Origin: Caprimulgus europaeus
Taxonomy: Eukaryota; Chordata; Aves; Caprimulgiformes; Caprimulgidae
NCBI GenBank assembly: GCA_907165065.1
Contig: OU015525.1
Span: 639,754 to 703,753 of the forward strand
Length of the DNA: 64,000 nt
Direction: 5' to 3'
Made by a program: the position numbers and the translations under genes. Every line of letters begins with the position of its first letter. Positions within the stretch are counted from its first letter, which is position 1. Below, piece after piece: positions 1 through 11,922 of this stretch. The notes under the pieces are model-generated. The model ran no database searches, was not told where the DNA came from, and saw only the letters and a list, made by a program, of their open reading frames with translations.

Positions 1-836
1 GGCAACTTGAAGAGTCTCAGCACAAGTCTCACAGTGGGGAGATCAAACAAGGATCCTGCAGCCTGGGAGGGCAGCCAGCTCCTGGTGCACCACTCAAGAT
101 TCTCATCAGGTGGCATTAATTAAATTCTTCTGTACAAACACCACGGGGAAAAGCCACCTAAGGGTGAGGGACAGCGCCCTGATCACCTCTAAAGGTAAGG
201 TGGTATTTATTAGTGGGACTCAAGATCATCCATGTGGCCTCCCAACCCAACAGCAACCACTGGGTGAGCAGTGTCCAGTGGAAATTTAACTGGGTGCAAG
301 TAAGAAGTCAAGAGCCTGCAGGAAGAACACAGTACAAGCACAGGAGGACAGCAGATGTTATCCCCAGTGACATGAATACCCTGGTGCAGTGTAAGACAAG
401 ACAGAAGAGTTGTGCTTTGAGGGAGGAAACAAAATCACCAGGGAAAAAACCCAGCACCATGCACTGACTGAAATTCAGACTGTCATCCTCATGGCAGGGA
501 AGGAAGCTCCTGAAGCCTCCTCAGCCTTTCCAACAGACACCTCAAAGCAGAGCTGTACTCCAGAGAAGCTTTACACTGTGTTTGGGGTCACTGGTCTGGT
601 TGTTGTGACACCAGGTCTTTAACAGGTTTTAATTGCCTTCAAAAGGTCCCTCCACCACCTGCTTCTTGCCCTAAGCAGAAATTCTTACAGCCCTGAGACA
701 AGTGGAAGGTGGAACAGAGAGCAAACGAGCAGCAGCCAGCCTTCTCTCAGGTGAGGTCTTAAAAATAACGTGTTCAGGAAAGAAATCACAGAGCAAACTC
801 TCCTGTGTTTGCTGCCACCCCTCCCCACATACATAC
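1..836 (-). other. HSF1: HSF1 intron 4 (partial)
   Basis: Intronic sequence downstream of exon 4, opening with GTATGT on the minus strand. I see no CR1, no tandem repeat and no reading frame resembling the next HSF1 exon. The short open frames here have no recognisable features. Confidence 0.8.
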
Positions 837-961
837 TGCTTCATGGCTATCAGCTTGGAGTCCATGCTCTCCTGCTTCCCCTTCATCACCTGGATGTCAG
901 TCAGTAACTTGGTGACGTTGTCTTGCCGAACCTTTATATCCTCATTCTTTATACTGGACAC
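837..961 (-). CDS. HSF1: HSF1 coding exon 4 (start of HR-A/B trimerisation coiled coil)
   Basis: Fourth HSF1 coding exon of 125 bp. It follows a TTTCCAG acceptor, gives 41 codons (V125-K165) plus two bases, and ends at a GTATGT donor. It encodes [20 protein letters not shown] then [20 protein letters not shown], with spaced hydrophobic residues typical of the HR-A heptad repeats that drive trimer formation. The next exon should begin by completing a His or Gln codon and continue into the HENEALW-type segment. No such segment is present between base 1 and 836, so exon 5 and the regulatory and activation domains lie outside the window. Confidence 0.95.
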
Positions 962-3481
962 CTGGAAACAGAAAGGAAGATGTCAGTGATGTTTCCTTCC
1001 TATAAAATCATTATTTAAGCTTCAAAGTTGATACTGCAAATAATTCATCCCCCCCCTCCAGACCAACGGCTGCATTCACACCTCAGTGCCTTGTGTGGAG
1101 GGACTAAACCCAGCTGTCTGCAAAGCCAGCTTTCTGCAAACAGTGCTACCTGGAAACATCAAATTCTCCTGCAGCCTAACAATACCTGGGGGTGCTGGGC
1201 AACAGCAGCTGAACAGGAGCCAGCAGAGTGCCCAGGTGGCCAAGAAGGCCAAGGGCATCCTGGCCTGGATCAGCACCAGTGTGGCCAGTAGGAGCAGGGA
1301 AGTTCTCTTCCCCCTGCCCTGGGCACTGGTGAGGCCACAGCTCCAGTGCTGGGGTCAGTGCTGGGCCCCTGAGTCCAAGAAGGACCTGGAGGTGCTGGAG
1401 CGTGTCCAGAGAAGGGAACGGAGCTGGGGAAGGGTCTGGAGCACAAGTGTGCTGAGTTCAGGCTGAGGGAACTGGGGGTGCTGAGCCTGGAGAAAAGGAG
1501 GCTGAGGGGAGACCTTCTGGCTCTGTCCAAGTCCCTGCAAGGAGGGTGCAGAGAGGTGGGGGTGGGTCTGTTCCACCAAGGAGCAAGGGACAAGACAAGA
1601 GGAAATGGGCTCCAGTTGTGGCCAGGGCAGTTGAGATGGGATCTGAGGAAGAATTTCTTCACCCAAAGGGCAGTCAAGCACTGGCACAGGCTGCCCAGGG
1701 AGGTGGTGGAGTCACCTTCCCTGGTGCTATTTAAAAGATGGGTAGATGAGGTGCTTAGGGACATGGTTTAGAGGTGGAATTGGTAGTGTGATGATCTTAA
1801 ATGTCTTTTCCAACCACTATCATTCTGTGATTCTCTGAAAAAGTATCTTTTTGGCTCAGAAATACAGGGCTGAGGTAAATCTGAAGGCCTGCACACGAGC
1901 TGTTTGCTGATGCAAACCTTTGGACAGGCAATGGACCAAAACAGTCTCATCTATGACAACCCTGTAACTAAAACTTGGCAGCCACAAAGACCAGGGAGAA
2001 CATTTGCACTGAAGACAGGAAACAAACTGTCTTCTCACACACAGCCAGAAGTCTCTGCTGTGTGCAGTGAACTGCATATCGGTCTTGGCAATTAAGAAAG
2101 TCATTAGCTGGTTTGAGAAAGAAAACCAGGAGGAAAAGGGCAGATGAGGCCAGGGCAGCAGGGACCTGCAGGTGGGACAGGAAGGCTCTGCCAGAGGTCC
2201 CTGAGCAGCAGCAGGTCACTCAACATCCTCATGATTTCCACTACAAGTGTTACAGCAGCTGAGGAGAAGATTCTGAGCAGCTGAATTCATTTTTCTGGTG
2301 AGATACTCACGAGAAATGACACCCAGGCATGTTTCACGAGAGCTGGACCACGTGAGAAGCCTGTGAATCTGCCAACCAGCACAGGGGTTAACCCACCTCA
2401 CCTATTCAACAGCAGCTTCTCTCCACTTCACTTGCCAGCAGGTCATATATCTTTAAGATCTCTTTACATCCTTCTAAAGCATTTGCCCACTGTGAAAATG
2501 TCTAGAGGAACTAAACACCTCAGTGAAAATGGCACTGACAGTTATTTGAGAGCACCCTGGGAGAGACACAAGAGTGAGCTACTCTCCACACATTGCTTTC
2601 ATTACTATTTGGAAAAGAATGCCCTGTTTCTCAAGCCCATGCTTCAGGAGGAGTAAATGAGCTTGGAGAGTTCAAAAGGATTCCTGGGACTCCTGATATC
2701 AACTGCTGTTATATCGTGTCCTCAGCACACGTCCTGTGATTGTGCATTGCAAGAAATGAGGGCAGTTGTAAAGCACATCTGGGAGTTGAAAGGGAGAATG
2801 TGTAAGTTGCTGTTTGGGATACACTGGAGGTTAACACATGTGAAATAATTCAGGGCCTTCATCCTTCCTTTGCCTTCCTCCTCTACTACCTCTGACACAC
2901 GGTCACGCGTCTGTGTCTGCTCACATCGTGGGTGCGGATTTTTCACTGCTTGAAGCACTTTAAGGAGAGCCCAGAGCTCAGGTAGTGATCAGCCTCCCTC
3001 CTCCTGAGAGGTGCACTTGCTCTTAAATGTCTCCAGAGGACACAGCAAGCTTCCCTCCAGCAAGCTGAACTCGAGCAGACTCTGCTTGCTCAGAAAAATG
3101 GGTAAAATAACAGTGACCATTTTTTCTCAACCCAGAAACAGTTTGGTTTGCAAGGCCAGAGTGCTGGCTGTTTGCTGGTGGTGCTGTGGGAGGGAGGAGA
3201 AGTCTCAGGTGGTGCCACAACGAACCTAATGCTGGAAAGACTGAGAAAAAGACCCATGAGCAAAAGGGACTGGTACCAAGAACCTGCAGGCAGCTGATGA
3301 GCAGGGTGGCACTGCAGCTTGTACCTGGGGGAGAGGGTAGAGACAGCAGAGGAGCTGCTGGCATAAAACAGCACCCAGTGACACCCATGTCCATCAATCC
3401 TTAGAGCACACCCATGCCTTTCAGATCAATCCTCTGGTTTTCAACAGTTTAGCTAGAGCAAGATCTCCTGTATCAACTTAC
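962..3481 (-). other. HSF1: HSF1 intron 3
   Basis: A 2.5-kb intron bounded by GTAAGT and TTTCCAG on the minus strand. It holds one antisense CR1 (1185-1838). The stretch 1840-3481 has no repeat or gene that I recognise. Confidence 0.85.
1185..1838 (+). mobile_element. CR1 LINE fragment (group A, 3' end)
   Basis: 5'-truncated CR1 carrying the C-terminal part of the reverse-transcriptase ORF in two frames: [17 protein letters not shown], then [18 protein letters not shown] and RKNFFTQRAVKHWHRLPREV. A stop and frame change near 1466 show it is dead. The 3' end is the CR1-type 'cattctgtgattctctga'. Confidence 0.9.
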
Positions 3482-3618
3482 ACTGGTTACTTTCCTCTTG
3501 ATGTTCTCCAGGAGATGCTCCTGGCCTCGGATGAAGTAGGGGTGCTGGAATTCTGTGTCATCTTTCTCTGGCTTCACCAATCCTCCCTGCTCAATGTGAA
3601 CAACCTTTCGAAAGCCAT
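3482..3618 (-). CDS. HSF1: HSF1 coding exon 3 (wing and end of DNA-binding domain)
   Basis: Third HSF1 coding exon of 137 bp: two bases finish Y79, then 45 codons (G80-S124) end in phase 0 at a GTAAGT donor. It encodes [20 protein letters not shown], the wing loop, then [20 protein letters not shown] and RKVTS, the linker into the coiled coil. K83 matches human K80, whose acetylation is known to weaken DNA binding. Position 106 is Tyr where human has Cys103, the partner of Cys36 in the reported redox switch. HSF2 would show a shorter wing with a different sequence, so the HSF1 assignment is firm. Confidence 0.96.
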
Positions 3619-3797
3619 CTGAAAATCAAAGGGGAGACAATGGGAGAAAAGCTTAACAGGCTCAATATGAACTTAAGCAAGCAGAAACCAGCACGAGTTC
3701 CCCCTGTTTGCTTAAATACCCCGTGAGCTATCACTGCAGCACTGCTGTCTAACAGATCTCAACCTGAAAATGCCACCTGGAATGACAAGAGGACAGC

Positions 3798-4058
3798 AGG
3801 ACAAGAGGAAATGGGCTCCAGTTGTGGCCAGGGCAGTTGAGATGGGATGTGAGGAAGAATTTCTTTGCTGAAAGGGTTCTGAGGCATTGGAAGGGGTTGC
3901 CCAGGGCAGTGGTGGAGTCCCCATCCCTGGAGGGACTGAAGAGTCGTGCAGACACAGTGCTGAGGGACATGGGTCAGTGGGGACTGGGCAGTGTTGGGTT
4001 CATGGTTGGACTCCATGAACTTAAAGGGCTTTTCCAACCCAGGCCATTCTATGTGATC
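3798..4058 (+). mobile_element. CR1 LINE fragment (group A, 3' end)
   Basis: Short CR1 3' end encoding [19 protein letters not shown] in one frame and finishing 'ccaggccattctatgtgat'. It is strongly truncated at its 5' end. Confidence 0.88.
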
Positions 4059-4460
4059 CACTTCTACACCCCTGACTTGTCTGAACAACACTTTGCTGCT
4101 GTCCCAAGACCACCTTGTGCTGGTGTCTGGCTGAGAGCATGGGTCAGCAAGGAGAAAGACTGAAATCACTGGAACTAAACCAAGATTTCCAATTAACTTT
4201 TCCACTTCCTGCTAAAAGCCCCTCAGTCCCAGGGGCTGTCCTACATGAGTACACAGCACCTTGCCTTGCCTTCACAGCACAGAGCAAGAGAGGGAAGACA
4301 GATATTCCAACAAAGCCTTGCAGCACAAATACCAGTGCAGAGACCCAAAGGTTTAGCACGTGCTCCAGGCAACCCCAGAGCACTTATGTTTTATTTATTC
4401 AGGGAATAAAATGGTTCCTGAGAGCAATCAGCCACCAACTTGGCAACACAGGTGATGCAG

Positions 4461-4745
4461 GATCACAGGATCACAGAGTGGTGGGGTGGGAAGGGACCTC
4501 AGGAGATCATCCAGTCCAACCCCCCTGCCAGAGCAGGTTCCCTACACCAGGTTGCACAGGAAAGTGTCCAGGTGGGTTTGAACATCTCCAGAGATGGAGA
4601 CTCCACACCCTCTCTGGGCAGCCTGGCCCAGGGCTCCGGCACCCTCACAGGGAAGAAGTTTCTCCTTCAGTTTCTCTGGAACTTCTGGTGTCCCAGTTTG
4701 TGCCCATTGCCCCTTGTCCTGTCACTGGGCACCACTGAAAAGAGC
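4461..4745 (-). mobile_element. CR1 LINE fragment (group D), minus orientation
   Basis: Begins with the reversed 3' tail 'gatcacaggatcacagag', then the complement of 'ggctggatgatctcctgagg', and ends inside the RT C-terminal region. Related to 12478-13278 and 48830-49492. Confidence 0.88.
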
Positions 4746-6377
4746 CAAAACGAAGCACCAGTGCCCACCATCTCACATACTACTGAAAACAGGAGCACTT
4801 TGGAGACAAAACCATGCAAGTGCCCATCAGTACATGATGAGACAGAAGATATCACTGCATTTAATTGACCACCCAGGCCTCTGTTCTCCATTTCAGTGCC
4901 TTCTCACTGCAGCACACTCTACCTCACCCCACAAGTCCATGATGCAGACCACTAGAGCTGGCACACCTGTGGTAAATTTGCACATTCCAGGGCAGGGTAG
5001 GCAACCTGATCCTTAGCCTGAAAATAAGAAGCAATTTTCTTACAGTAAATGAGACCTCAAGGCACAAAAGGTAAATAAATCATGTCCCAAAGGCTTTAGG
5101 GTCTTTCCAGAAAACTTCTTCCTATATGAGCTGCAGAACCCTGCTAAGACAGAGCTGACAACTGCTGCTAACAGGGTTACCAGTCCTGAAGCAGAAAATT
5201 CACATTATCAATCTACTCACCTTCATACTAAAGCCCCAAATTATTTTTAACAGTCTACTGCACCTTAAGAAATTCAAGTCCACATCGTTTTTCTCATTCT
5301 AATATGTGATGATTCAAAACATCCTGGCTCCAGAGAATTACCCAAAATGACTGTGACAAGCAGCACTTCTGTCTCTCCTGCAGCAACACAACCTTCTGGT
5401 GAGGGTGCTGGGGCAACTCCTCTGCTGTGCTGGGGGAGGAAGGACACAGCACTCAGGAAAGTGCTTCCTCAACAGCTCAGGCAGAAGTTACACACCAGAG
5501 TCTTCAGAGGTACTTCAAACACCTAAAAGCCACTCAGGAAGAGAGCACAGTGCATGGAAGTGTTTCTGGATCTCGGCATTTCTGTGAATCTCCAGGATAA
5601 GCTGAGTGTTACTCGAGTTGCTCAGACCACAGCTGTGGTTTAAAAAAAGAAAAAAAGAACAAAAAAAGCTTCCTGCACTTGCAGCAGAAAGTGATTTAGA
5701 GAAATTACCCATTCTTGGAGTGATATCAGCCAGTGTTTGGGTTGTTTAAGTGATCCTGGAAAACGAAAGGCCCCTGGTCACGCAGCACAGATTGTGCCCC
5801 CCAGCCCCTCCCAGAGCTGGTGCTGAAAGGCAATGAAAATGTCATCCTAATGCCATGGGAATGCTCCCTGCAGCCACATCTGGAGCTCTCCAGCTAATCC
5901 CTGACAGAGCCTCCCCGTGAGAGGGGGATGAAAGGCACCTTTATGCTGCTGCCTATCACAGGAACCCGCAGCCAAGGCGTCAGGGGAGACGCGTGCGCGC
6001 GGGGAGGAAGCCAAGCAGACGGCCGTGAAGCAACGTCTCTGCGATAATCCCACCCCGTCCTGCTCCCTGGCAGCTCCACACACACCCATCAATCTCTGAG
6101 CACTGCCACGGGCAGGCACCTCTCCACTTCCTTCCACATCCGAAGGGAAAGAGGAGGAGTAAGCAGCAGAAGTTTGGAAAAGCAGGAATGGGGGGACATG
6201 GAGAAAAAAGGATCTTGTTTGATGAGGGCAGGGAAGTGGAAGTGTGGAGATAGAACAGCAAAAGCTTTGGACAGTCCTTCATTTGGGCACTGAAGGGACC
6301 CAACCTGAACATCTGCTCAGCTTCAGTTTGGTCATACAGCAACTAAAAGAACAGCAGAGGTGTCCCAAGAAAAAATC

Positions 6378-6671
6378 CACAGAATGGCCTAGATTGGAAA
6401 AGCCCTTGAAGCTCCTGGAGTCCAACCATGAACCCAACACTGCCCAGTCCCCACTGACCCCTGTCCCTCAGCACTGTGTCTACACGACTCTTCAATCCCT
6501 CCAGGGATGGGGACTCCACCACTGCCCTGGGCAACCCCTTCCAATGCCTCAGAACCCTTTCAGCAAAGAAATTCTTCCTCACATCCCATCTCAGCTGCCC
6601 TGGGCACAACTGGAGCCCATTTCCTCTTGTCCTGTCCCTTGCTCCTTGGTGGAACAGACCCACCCCCACCT
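6378..6671 (-). mobile_element. CR1 LINE fragment (group A), minus orientation
   Basis: Starts 'cacagaatggcctagattgg' and, read on the minus strand, encodes [19 protein letters not shown] with the group A 3' region after it. Confidence 0.88.
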
Positions 6672-6779
6672 CTCTGGGAAGGTTTGGGTCAGACAATCAG
6701 CAATGAGCTCCACTGCTTCACTGCCTGACACCAACAGCTTTTCCTTGATCCACTCATGGAACCTTGATTACCAGAGGCT

Positions 6780-6906
6780 TGGAAAAAATAGGTTAGATGT
6801 CAAGTCAGCAGGAACAACACAGGAGTAGTTGATCCTTCCTTGAAGCAGAGGGTTGGATTAAATGATTGTGAGGTCCTTCCAGCCCTGCTCTGCTGTGATT
6901 CTGTGG
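6780..6906 (+). mobile_element. CR1-like 3' end fragment
   Basis: Contains 'gggttggattaaatgattg' followed by 'ctgctgtgattctgtgga', the pattern of a CR1 3' end. It differs from groups A-E and is probably an older copy. Confidence 0.65.
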
Positions 6907-7226
6907 ATTATTGGTTTTAAATAATTGCTGTTTAGAAGAGGAAGTTCAGACAGTGTCTGCTCTACATGATGCTGGCAGCAAGGCCCCTCAAGAAAGTGAG
7001 TAGAAAATGAACAAGCTGTCACATGTGGTGGTCCTGTCTCACTGGAAACATTCCAGAGGAGGTCCTCCTTCATGACACAGGATGGCAAAGAGTGCTGTCA
7101 CACATCAATGATGGGTGAACACAAGGAAAGCGTTCACAACTCCTGTGCTAATAATCAGGAAATATCCAAATAAAAGAAGCCTGAGAGTCTGAAGTTCTTT
7201 AGCAAAAGTTTTCAGTTTTAGAAGTT

Positions 7227-7392
7227 GAGAATGCCCAGGGCAGTGGTGGAGTCACTGTCCCTGGAGGGATTTAAAAGCCATGTAGATGCAGTGCTGAGGG
7301 ACATGGGTTAGTGGCCATGGTGGTGTTGGGTTGATGGTTGGACTGGATGAGCTTGGAGGTCTTTTCCAACCTTAATGATTTGATGATTCTGA
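7227..7392 (+). mobile_element. CR1 LINE fragment (group A, extreme 3' end)
   Basis: From 'gcccagggcagtggtggagtc' to 'aatgatttgatgattctga': about 165 bp of CR1 3' end lying just left of HSF1 exon 2 in genome coordinates, that is, within intron 2. Confidence 0.85.
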
Positions 7393-7581
7393 GTTGTTAT
7401 TCCCTTCAGCAGAGGCCAAGATTAAAACTACCACGTGGTCCCCAAAACCTGTGTGACTGCAAAGCTAGCAAGTGCTCCCAACTCAGTGAAATGTCCCCTG
7501 CATTGAACCTAGCAGAAAAGGGAACCTTATTTCAGGACAAACTTTACTCTCTGCATTCCAACTTGCCTAGAAGATACTCAC

Positions 7582-7690
7582 ACATATTGAGCTGCCGGAC
7601 AAAGCTGGCCATGTTGTTGTGTTTGAAGTACTTTGGAAGAACCTCCTTGGCAAATTGGCCTTGGTCAAACACATGGAAGCTGTTTCCACT
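7582..7690 (-). CDS. HSF1: HSF1 coding exon 2 (DNA-binding domain with recognition helix)
   Basis: Second HSF1 coding exon of 109 bp, residues 43-78 plus the first base of codon 79. It is preceded by a T-rich tract ending CACAG and followed by a GTGAGT donor. It encodes [20 protein letters not shown] followed by [16 protein letters not shown]. The latter contains the DNA-recognition helix; R74 corresponds to human R71, the arginine that contacts the GAA core. Splicing to the next exon restores the codon for Y79 and continues GFRKV. No substitution in the helix disagrees with the family. The 9.8-kb intron before it is large and filled with CR1 elements. Confidence 0.96.
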
Positions 7691-7857
7691 CTGTGAAAAA
7701 AAAAGGACAAGATGAGAAACATTATCAACCACCTTTCCACAGAAAGAGAGAAGCCCACCTGCCTTTTCATTTCACAAGTACAAATTCTACGTTGCTGTGG
7801 GTGAAATCAGTCATGGTCCCATCTCTTGGGGTTCCTCAGCTGCAGGGAAGAATATAG

Positions 7858-7933
7858 CTTATTAGCTCTGCTGAATTTATTAGCTCTGCTAAATTTATTA
7901 GCACTGTTTGAATTTATTAGCACTGTTTGAAGT
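7858..7933 (+). repeat. Short tandem repeat, about 19-bp unit, 4 copies
   Basis: Four imperfect copies of 'tattagctctgctgaatt' or 'tattagcactgtttgaatt' in a row. Two variants each occur twice, suggesting two rounds of duplication. Confidence 0.8.
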
Positions 7934-8544
7934 TGTTACCATCTGACCAACACAAGGTCCCATGAACACAGCTCAGAGGGACCTCAGCCACCTCGTTCAG
8001 CTCCTGACTCAGGCAGCGTTCAGCACGTCACCACGTCCCAGCTGAGCCAGGGGAACTGCCCACAGGAGCTTTCTTAGCCAGTGGGGGGTAAATCCCATTT
8101 CCCTGCACTCATCCCAGCAGAGTAACACACATCTGTCAGGTTTGGAGAACTGGGAGAGTGCTGGTAACTGCTTATGCTGACACTGAGCTACTGAAGTGGA
8201 AGAACCAGCAGAGCACAACTCCCAGAGACCGAGAAACACAACCCAGGAGGTCGAGACAGCTACAGAGATTAAACCTCAATGTGCACAACTGCAGGTCTAT
8301 TAATTCCCAACTCAGCCCAATTAACTTGTTTTCAGATCTCCAACCAGGCTGGGCTGACTTTAAACATCAGTATCTGCAAACACATGAAGACAAGTCAGTG
8401 TCCTGCCAGTCCTGAGCAGCTCGCTGTCCCTGTGCCAACAGGTCCCCAGGGGCTGAAAGCACCACGTGCCTGTGCTGGCAGAGCCAGAGCAACCGACCAA
8501 CGAGTTCTAATTTCTCACTTTAACATTCTCTACACGTTGATTTA

Positions 8545-8820
8545 ATCACAGAATCACCAAATGGTTTGGGTTGGGAGGGACCTTCAAGCTCATCCAGTCC
8601 CAGCCCCCCTGCCAGCAGCAGGGACACCTTGCACTAGACCAGGTTGCTCAAAGCCTCATCCAACCTGGCCCAGAACACTTCCAGGGAGGAGCAGCCACAG
8701 CTTCTCTGGCCAACCTGGGACAGGGTCTCACCACCCTCACACCAAACAATTTCTTCCTCATATCTAATCTAAATTTATCCTCTTTCAGCTCAAAGCCATT
8801 TCCCTTGTCCTGTCATTAAC
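8545..8820 (-). mobile_element. CR1 LINE fragment (group B), minus orientation
   Basis: Starts with the reversed tail 'atcacagaatcaccaaatgg'; includes the complement of 'gagcaacctggtctagtg' and stops near 'cccttgtcctgtcatt'. Divergent at its far end. Confidence 0.88.
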
Positions 8821-9394
8821 TTATGAAAAGCAGGAACAGGTAAGAGGTGGGAGGAAATGTTCCTGCACCTCTAAACCCTGAAGGACTCCTGCTGTTGGAC
8901 TTGGTAATGTGAGTTATCACCAACAGAGCAGCACCTGCCAAGAAGGACTAGTTATTTTGACTATTTGAACTTTCTTGACTAGTAGTCAGGATCCCATTTC
9001 AGCCACTGAGCTCTCAGGTGCTGTTTTCACCAGCCTGGTTTCTATTCCCTTCCTGGCACATGGAGTAGGGATGACACCGTCAACAGAAGCATCTGCAAAC
9101 CAGCAGGAGAAGGGATTTTCATTCTGGCAAAGCAACAGAAGAAGTCCAAAAGCATTTTACAACCTGTATTTTGTTCCATGATGAAGCCCTGCTCCTGAGC
9201 CATCCTCCTGCTAGGATCATCCCACAGCCCACCAGCACGCAGCGCTGGCAGGAGAAGCAGAGGAGAGCCAAGCCTGACCAGATACTCACCAGTCACTGCA
9301 CGGCCAGGAAGCAATCAGACATCAGTGGCAGGGCCAGGGCTGACCACCCACATGGCAGCAGAGGGATTGGGCCTCCAGAACTGCTACTTCAATA

Positions 9395-9474
9395 TTCACA
9401 GAATCCCAGACTGGTCTGAGTTGGAAAGGACCTTAAAGATCCTCCAGTTCCAGCCCCCCTGCCATCAAACTGGG
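9395..9474 (-). mobile_element. CR1 LINE fragment (group B), 80-bp 3' stub
   Basis: Only the last 80 bp of a CR1: 'ttcacagaatcccagactgg' to 'cccccctgccatc'. It directly abuts the tail of the next CR1, which probably inserted into or beside it. Confidence 0.8.
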
Positions 9475-9912
9475 AGAATCATAGAATTGTTCGGTTGGAA
9501 AAGACCTTTGAGATCAAGTCCAGCTGTACCTGTTCACTACTAACTGTTATCTCTGAGCACACCATCTACCCAGCTTCTAAACCCCTCCAGGGATGGGGAC
9601 TCCACCACTGCCCTGGGCAACCCCTGCCAATGCCTCAGAACCCTTTCAACAAAGAAATTCTTCCTCACATCCCATCTCAACTGCCCTGGCCACAACTGGA
9701 GCCCATTTCCTCTTGTCCTGTCCCTTGCTCCTTGGTTGAACAGACCCACCCCCACCTCTCTGCACCCTCCTCCAAGGGACTTGGACAGAGCCAGAAGGTC
9801 TCCCCTCAGCCTCCTTTTCTCCAGGCTCAGCACCCCCAGTTCCCTCAGCCTGAACTCAGCACACTTGTGCTCCAGACCCTTCCCCAGCTCCGCTGTCCCT
9901 CTCTGGACAGTA
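9475..9912 (-). mobile_element. CR1 LINE fragment (group A), minus orientation
   Basis: Begins 'agaatcatagaattgttcgg'. On the minus strand it encodes [20 protein letters not shown] and [19 protein letters not shown] in one frame (about 97 codons), the RT C-terminal remnant. Confidence 0.9.
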
Positions 9913-10355
9913 ACTTGGGGGCGAGCTGGAAGGGCAGAAGTCTGAGGTATGGAAGAGACTCACAGGGAAACCAACCTGGAGTAAATTGTGTGTAGGTGAC
10001 AGGAGTATTTGCACAGTTAGGATTAAATCAACCCTGCACAGGCGTTACCCAAATTCAGTCTCTCTTCTGTCATTCCAGTTCTCGAGGTTGTCTGGTTCCT
10101 TCTGCAGAGCATCTCAAACCTTTGCTGTGCTCTCACAGCCCAGCAGTGTTTAGTGAAAGTTTCCTCAGAACACCTCATGTGCCAAAGCCATCAAAAAAAA
10201 AAACCACATTCAAAAAGACTGTTCCAAGATTTCATCTTCAAGCAGCTCTGCCGTGACCTCTCTCCAGACTGGAGAGACCTTCTGAGATCTGTTGTGTCTG
10301 CTTTAGCCAGTTCCTCCCCCACAGGTCTCATATTAATCCTCATCTTCTCCACTTT

Positions 10356-10570
10356 CATTATGATTCTCCACATGGCAGAGGATCAAATGCTTTGCAGAAG
10401 TCCAGACACATTAGATCTACCCCAACTCCTTCATCCAAAACTGGATTTAATGTCCAGAGGAGAGGTGAGGAGCCACAATCAATTTTGGGTAAATATAAGT
10501 TGGATTTGATCTTATTTCCATTGACTTCTGTGGCTTTAGTGCTGCTCCTCTTCAGAATCCTTTCCAAGGC
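10356..10570 (-). mobile_element. LINE reverse-transcriptase core remnant (CR1-like)
   Basis: On the minus strand a frame reads VGVDLMCLDFCKAFDPLP, matching the catalytic motif A region of CR1-type RT (LDFxKAFD). The preceding frame is broken. It is older and more diverged than neighbouring CR1 copies and is the only piece of this RT segment recognised here. Confidence 0.6.
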
Positions 10571-10589
10571 CCTTCAAACCATCAAGGTC

Positions 10590-10912
10590 AGAGAACCCCA
10601 GACTGGTTTGGGCTGGAAGGGACCTCAAAGCTCCTCCAGTCCCAACCCCCCTGCCAGCAGCAGGGACACCTTCCACTAGACCAGGTTGCTCAAAGCCTCA
10701 TCCAGCCTGGCCCAGAACACTTCCAGGGAGGAGCAGCCACAGCTTCTCTGGGCAACCTGGGCCAGGGTCTCACCACCCTCACACCAAACAATTTCTTCCT
10801 CACATCTCAGCTCCAGCTCCCCTCTGTCCCTTTCAAGCCATCACCCCTTGTTCTGTCACTCCCTGCCCTTGCCCAAAGTCCCTCCCCAGCCTTCCTGGAG
10901 CCCCTTCCCTCT
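10590..10912 (-). mobile_element. CR1 LINE fragment (group B), minus orientation
   Basis: From 'gagaaccccagactggtttg' through the complement of 'gaggaagaaattgtttggtg' to 'ccagccttcctggagcc'. Confidence 0.88.
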
Positions 10913-11309
10913 AACAGGGGATGCTCTGTTGACCTGACTCCACCAGATGCACGGCCACCCAAAAACCAGCTCACAGCTACAAGAGAAGGGAGCTCTTGCT
11001 CCAGCCCTCATTCACCTCTTGCCAGTTGCAGCCCCCAGGACCCCTCTGAACCAGCTCAGCTCTTTCACTTCTGGAGGTAGAACAGGCTCAGCAGAAGGTC
11101 CAATGATGCCAAGGTCAACAGGACAACCCAGGCAGAGCAGGGGGGAATATTCCCCATGTCACCCCCACCCTCTGACATCTGCAAACCTCTCAGGGGTGAC
11201 ACTGGATGCTGCAGCTCGTGCTGATGTAGGGACTCACCTCCACCAAAGGGAGGTCTGACCCTGCCTGCTCTTGAGCAGGTGTCCATCTGCCTCTTCACTG
11301 AGGTGACTT

Positions 11310-11675
11310 AGAATCATCAAGTTGTTTGGGTTGGAAAAGACCTTCCATGGAGTCCAACCATGAACCAAACACTGCCAACTCCACCACTAACCCATGTCCC
11401 TCAGCACCACATCTCCATGGCTTTTGAACACCTCCAGGGATGGGAACTCCACCACTGCCCTGGGCAACCCCTTCCAATGCCCCAGAACCCTTTCAGCAAA
11501 GAAATTCTTCCTCACATCCCATCTCATCTGCCCTGGCCACAACTGGAGCCCATTTCCTCTTGTCCTGTCCCTTGTTCCTTGGTGGAACAGAGCCACCCCC
11601 ACCTCTCTGCACCCTCCTCCAGGGGACTTGGACAGAGCCAGAAGGTCTCCCCTCAGCCTCCTTTTCTCCAGGCTA
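11310..11675 (-). mobile_element. CR1 LINE fragment (group A), minus orientation
   Basis: From 'agaatcatcaagttgtttgg' to 'ccttttctccaggcta'. The minus strand encodes [19 protein letters not shown]. Confidence 0.88.
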
Positions 11676-11922
11676 AATGGAACTCAGGAGGAGTCAAAAC
11701 TACCACCAGGACCTGGACACTGCAAGATGAGCACAGCTGTCTCCCAGACACTCACCATGAGGCACAGGTCCCCCTGTGGTCACCCCAATCGAGCACCCTG
11801 GGGATGCTGAGGGGTGGCCCTGACCCATCTTTGCTGGCCCTAATGCTCACCCAACCCCACCACGTGTCAGACTATGGAAGGAAAAGCAAAATCAATCTTC
11901 TGCCAGTCCAGGATGGATTTGT

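Larger units (their letters stand above)
3619..7581 (-). other. HSF1: HSF1 intron 2
   Basis: A 4.0-kb intron with GTGAGT donor and TTTTCAG acceptor on the minus strand. It contains five CR1 fragments in both orientations, listed separately. The stretch 4746-6377 is free of recognisable repeats apart from a short A-rich run near 5641, and shows no gene. Confidence 0.85.

Noticed and set aside
1..836. Search for HSF1 exon 5 left of exon 4
   Set aside because: No frame resembles the HENEALW coiled-coil segment; the exon must lie outside the window.
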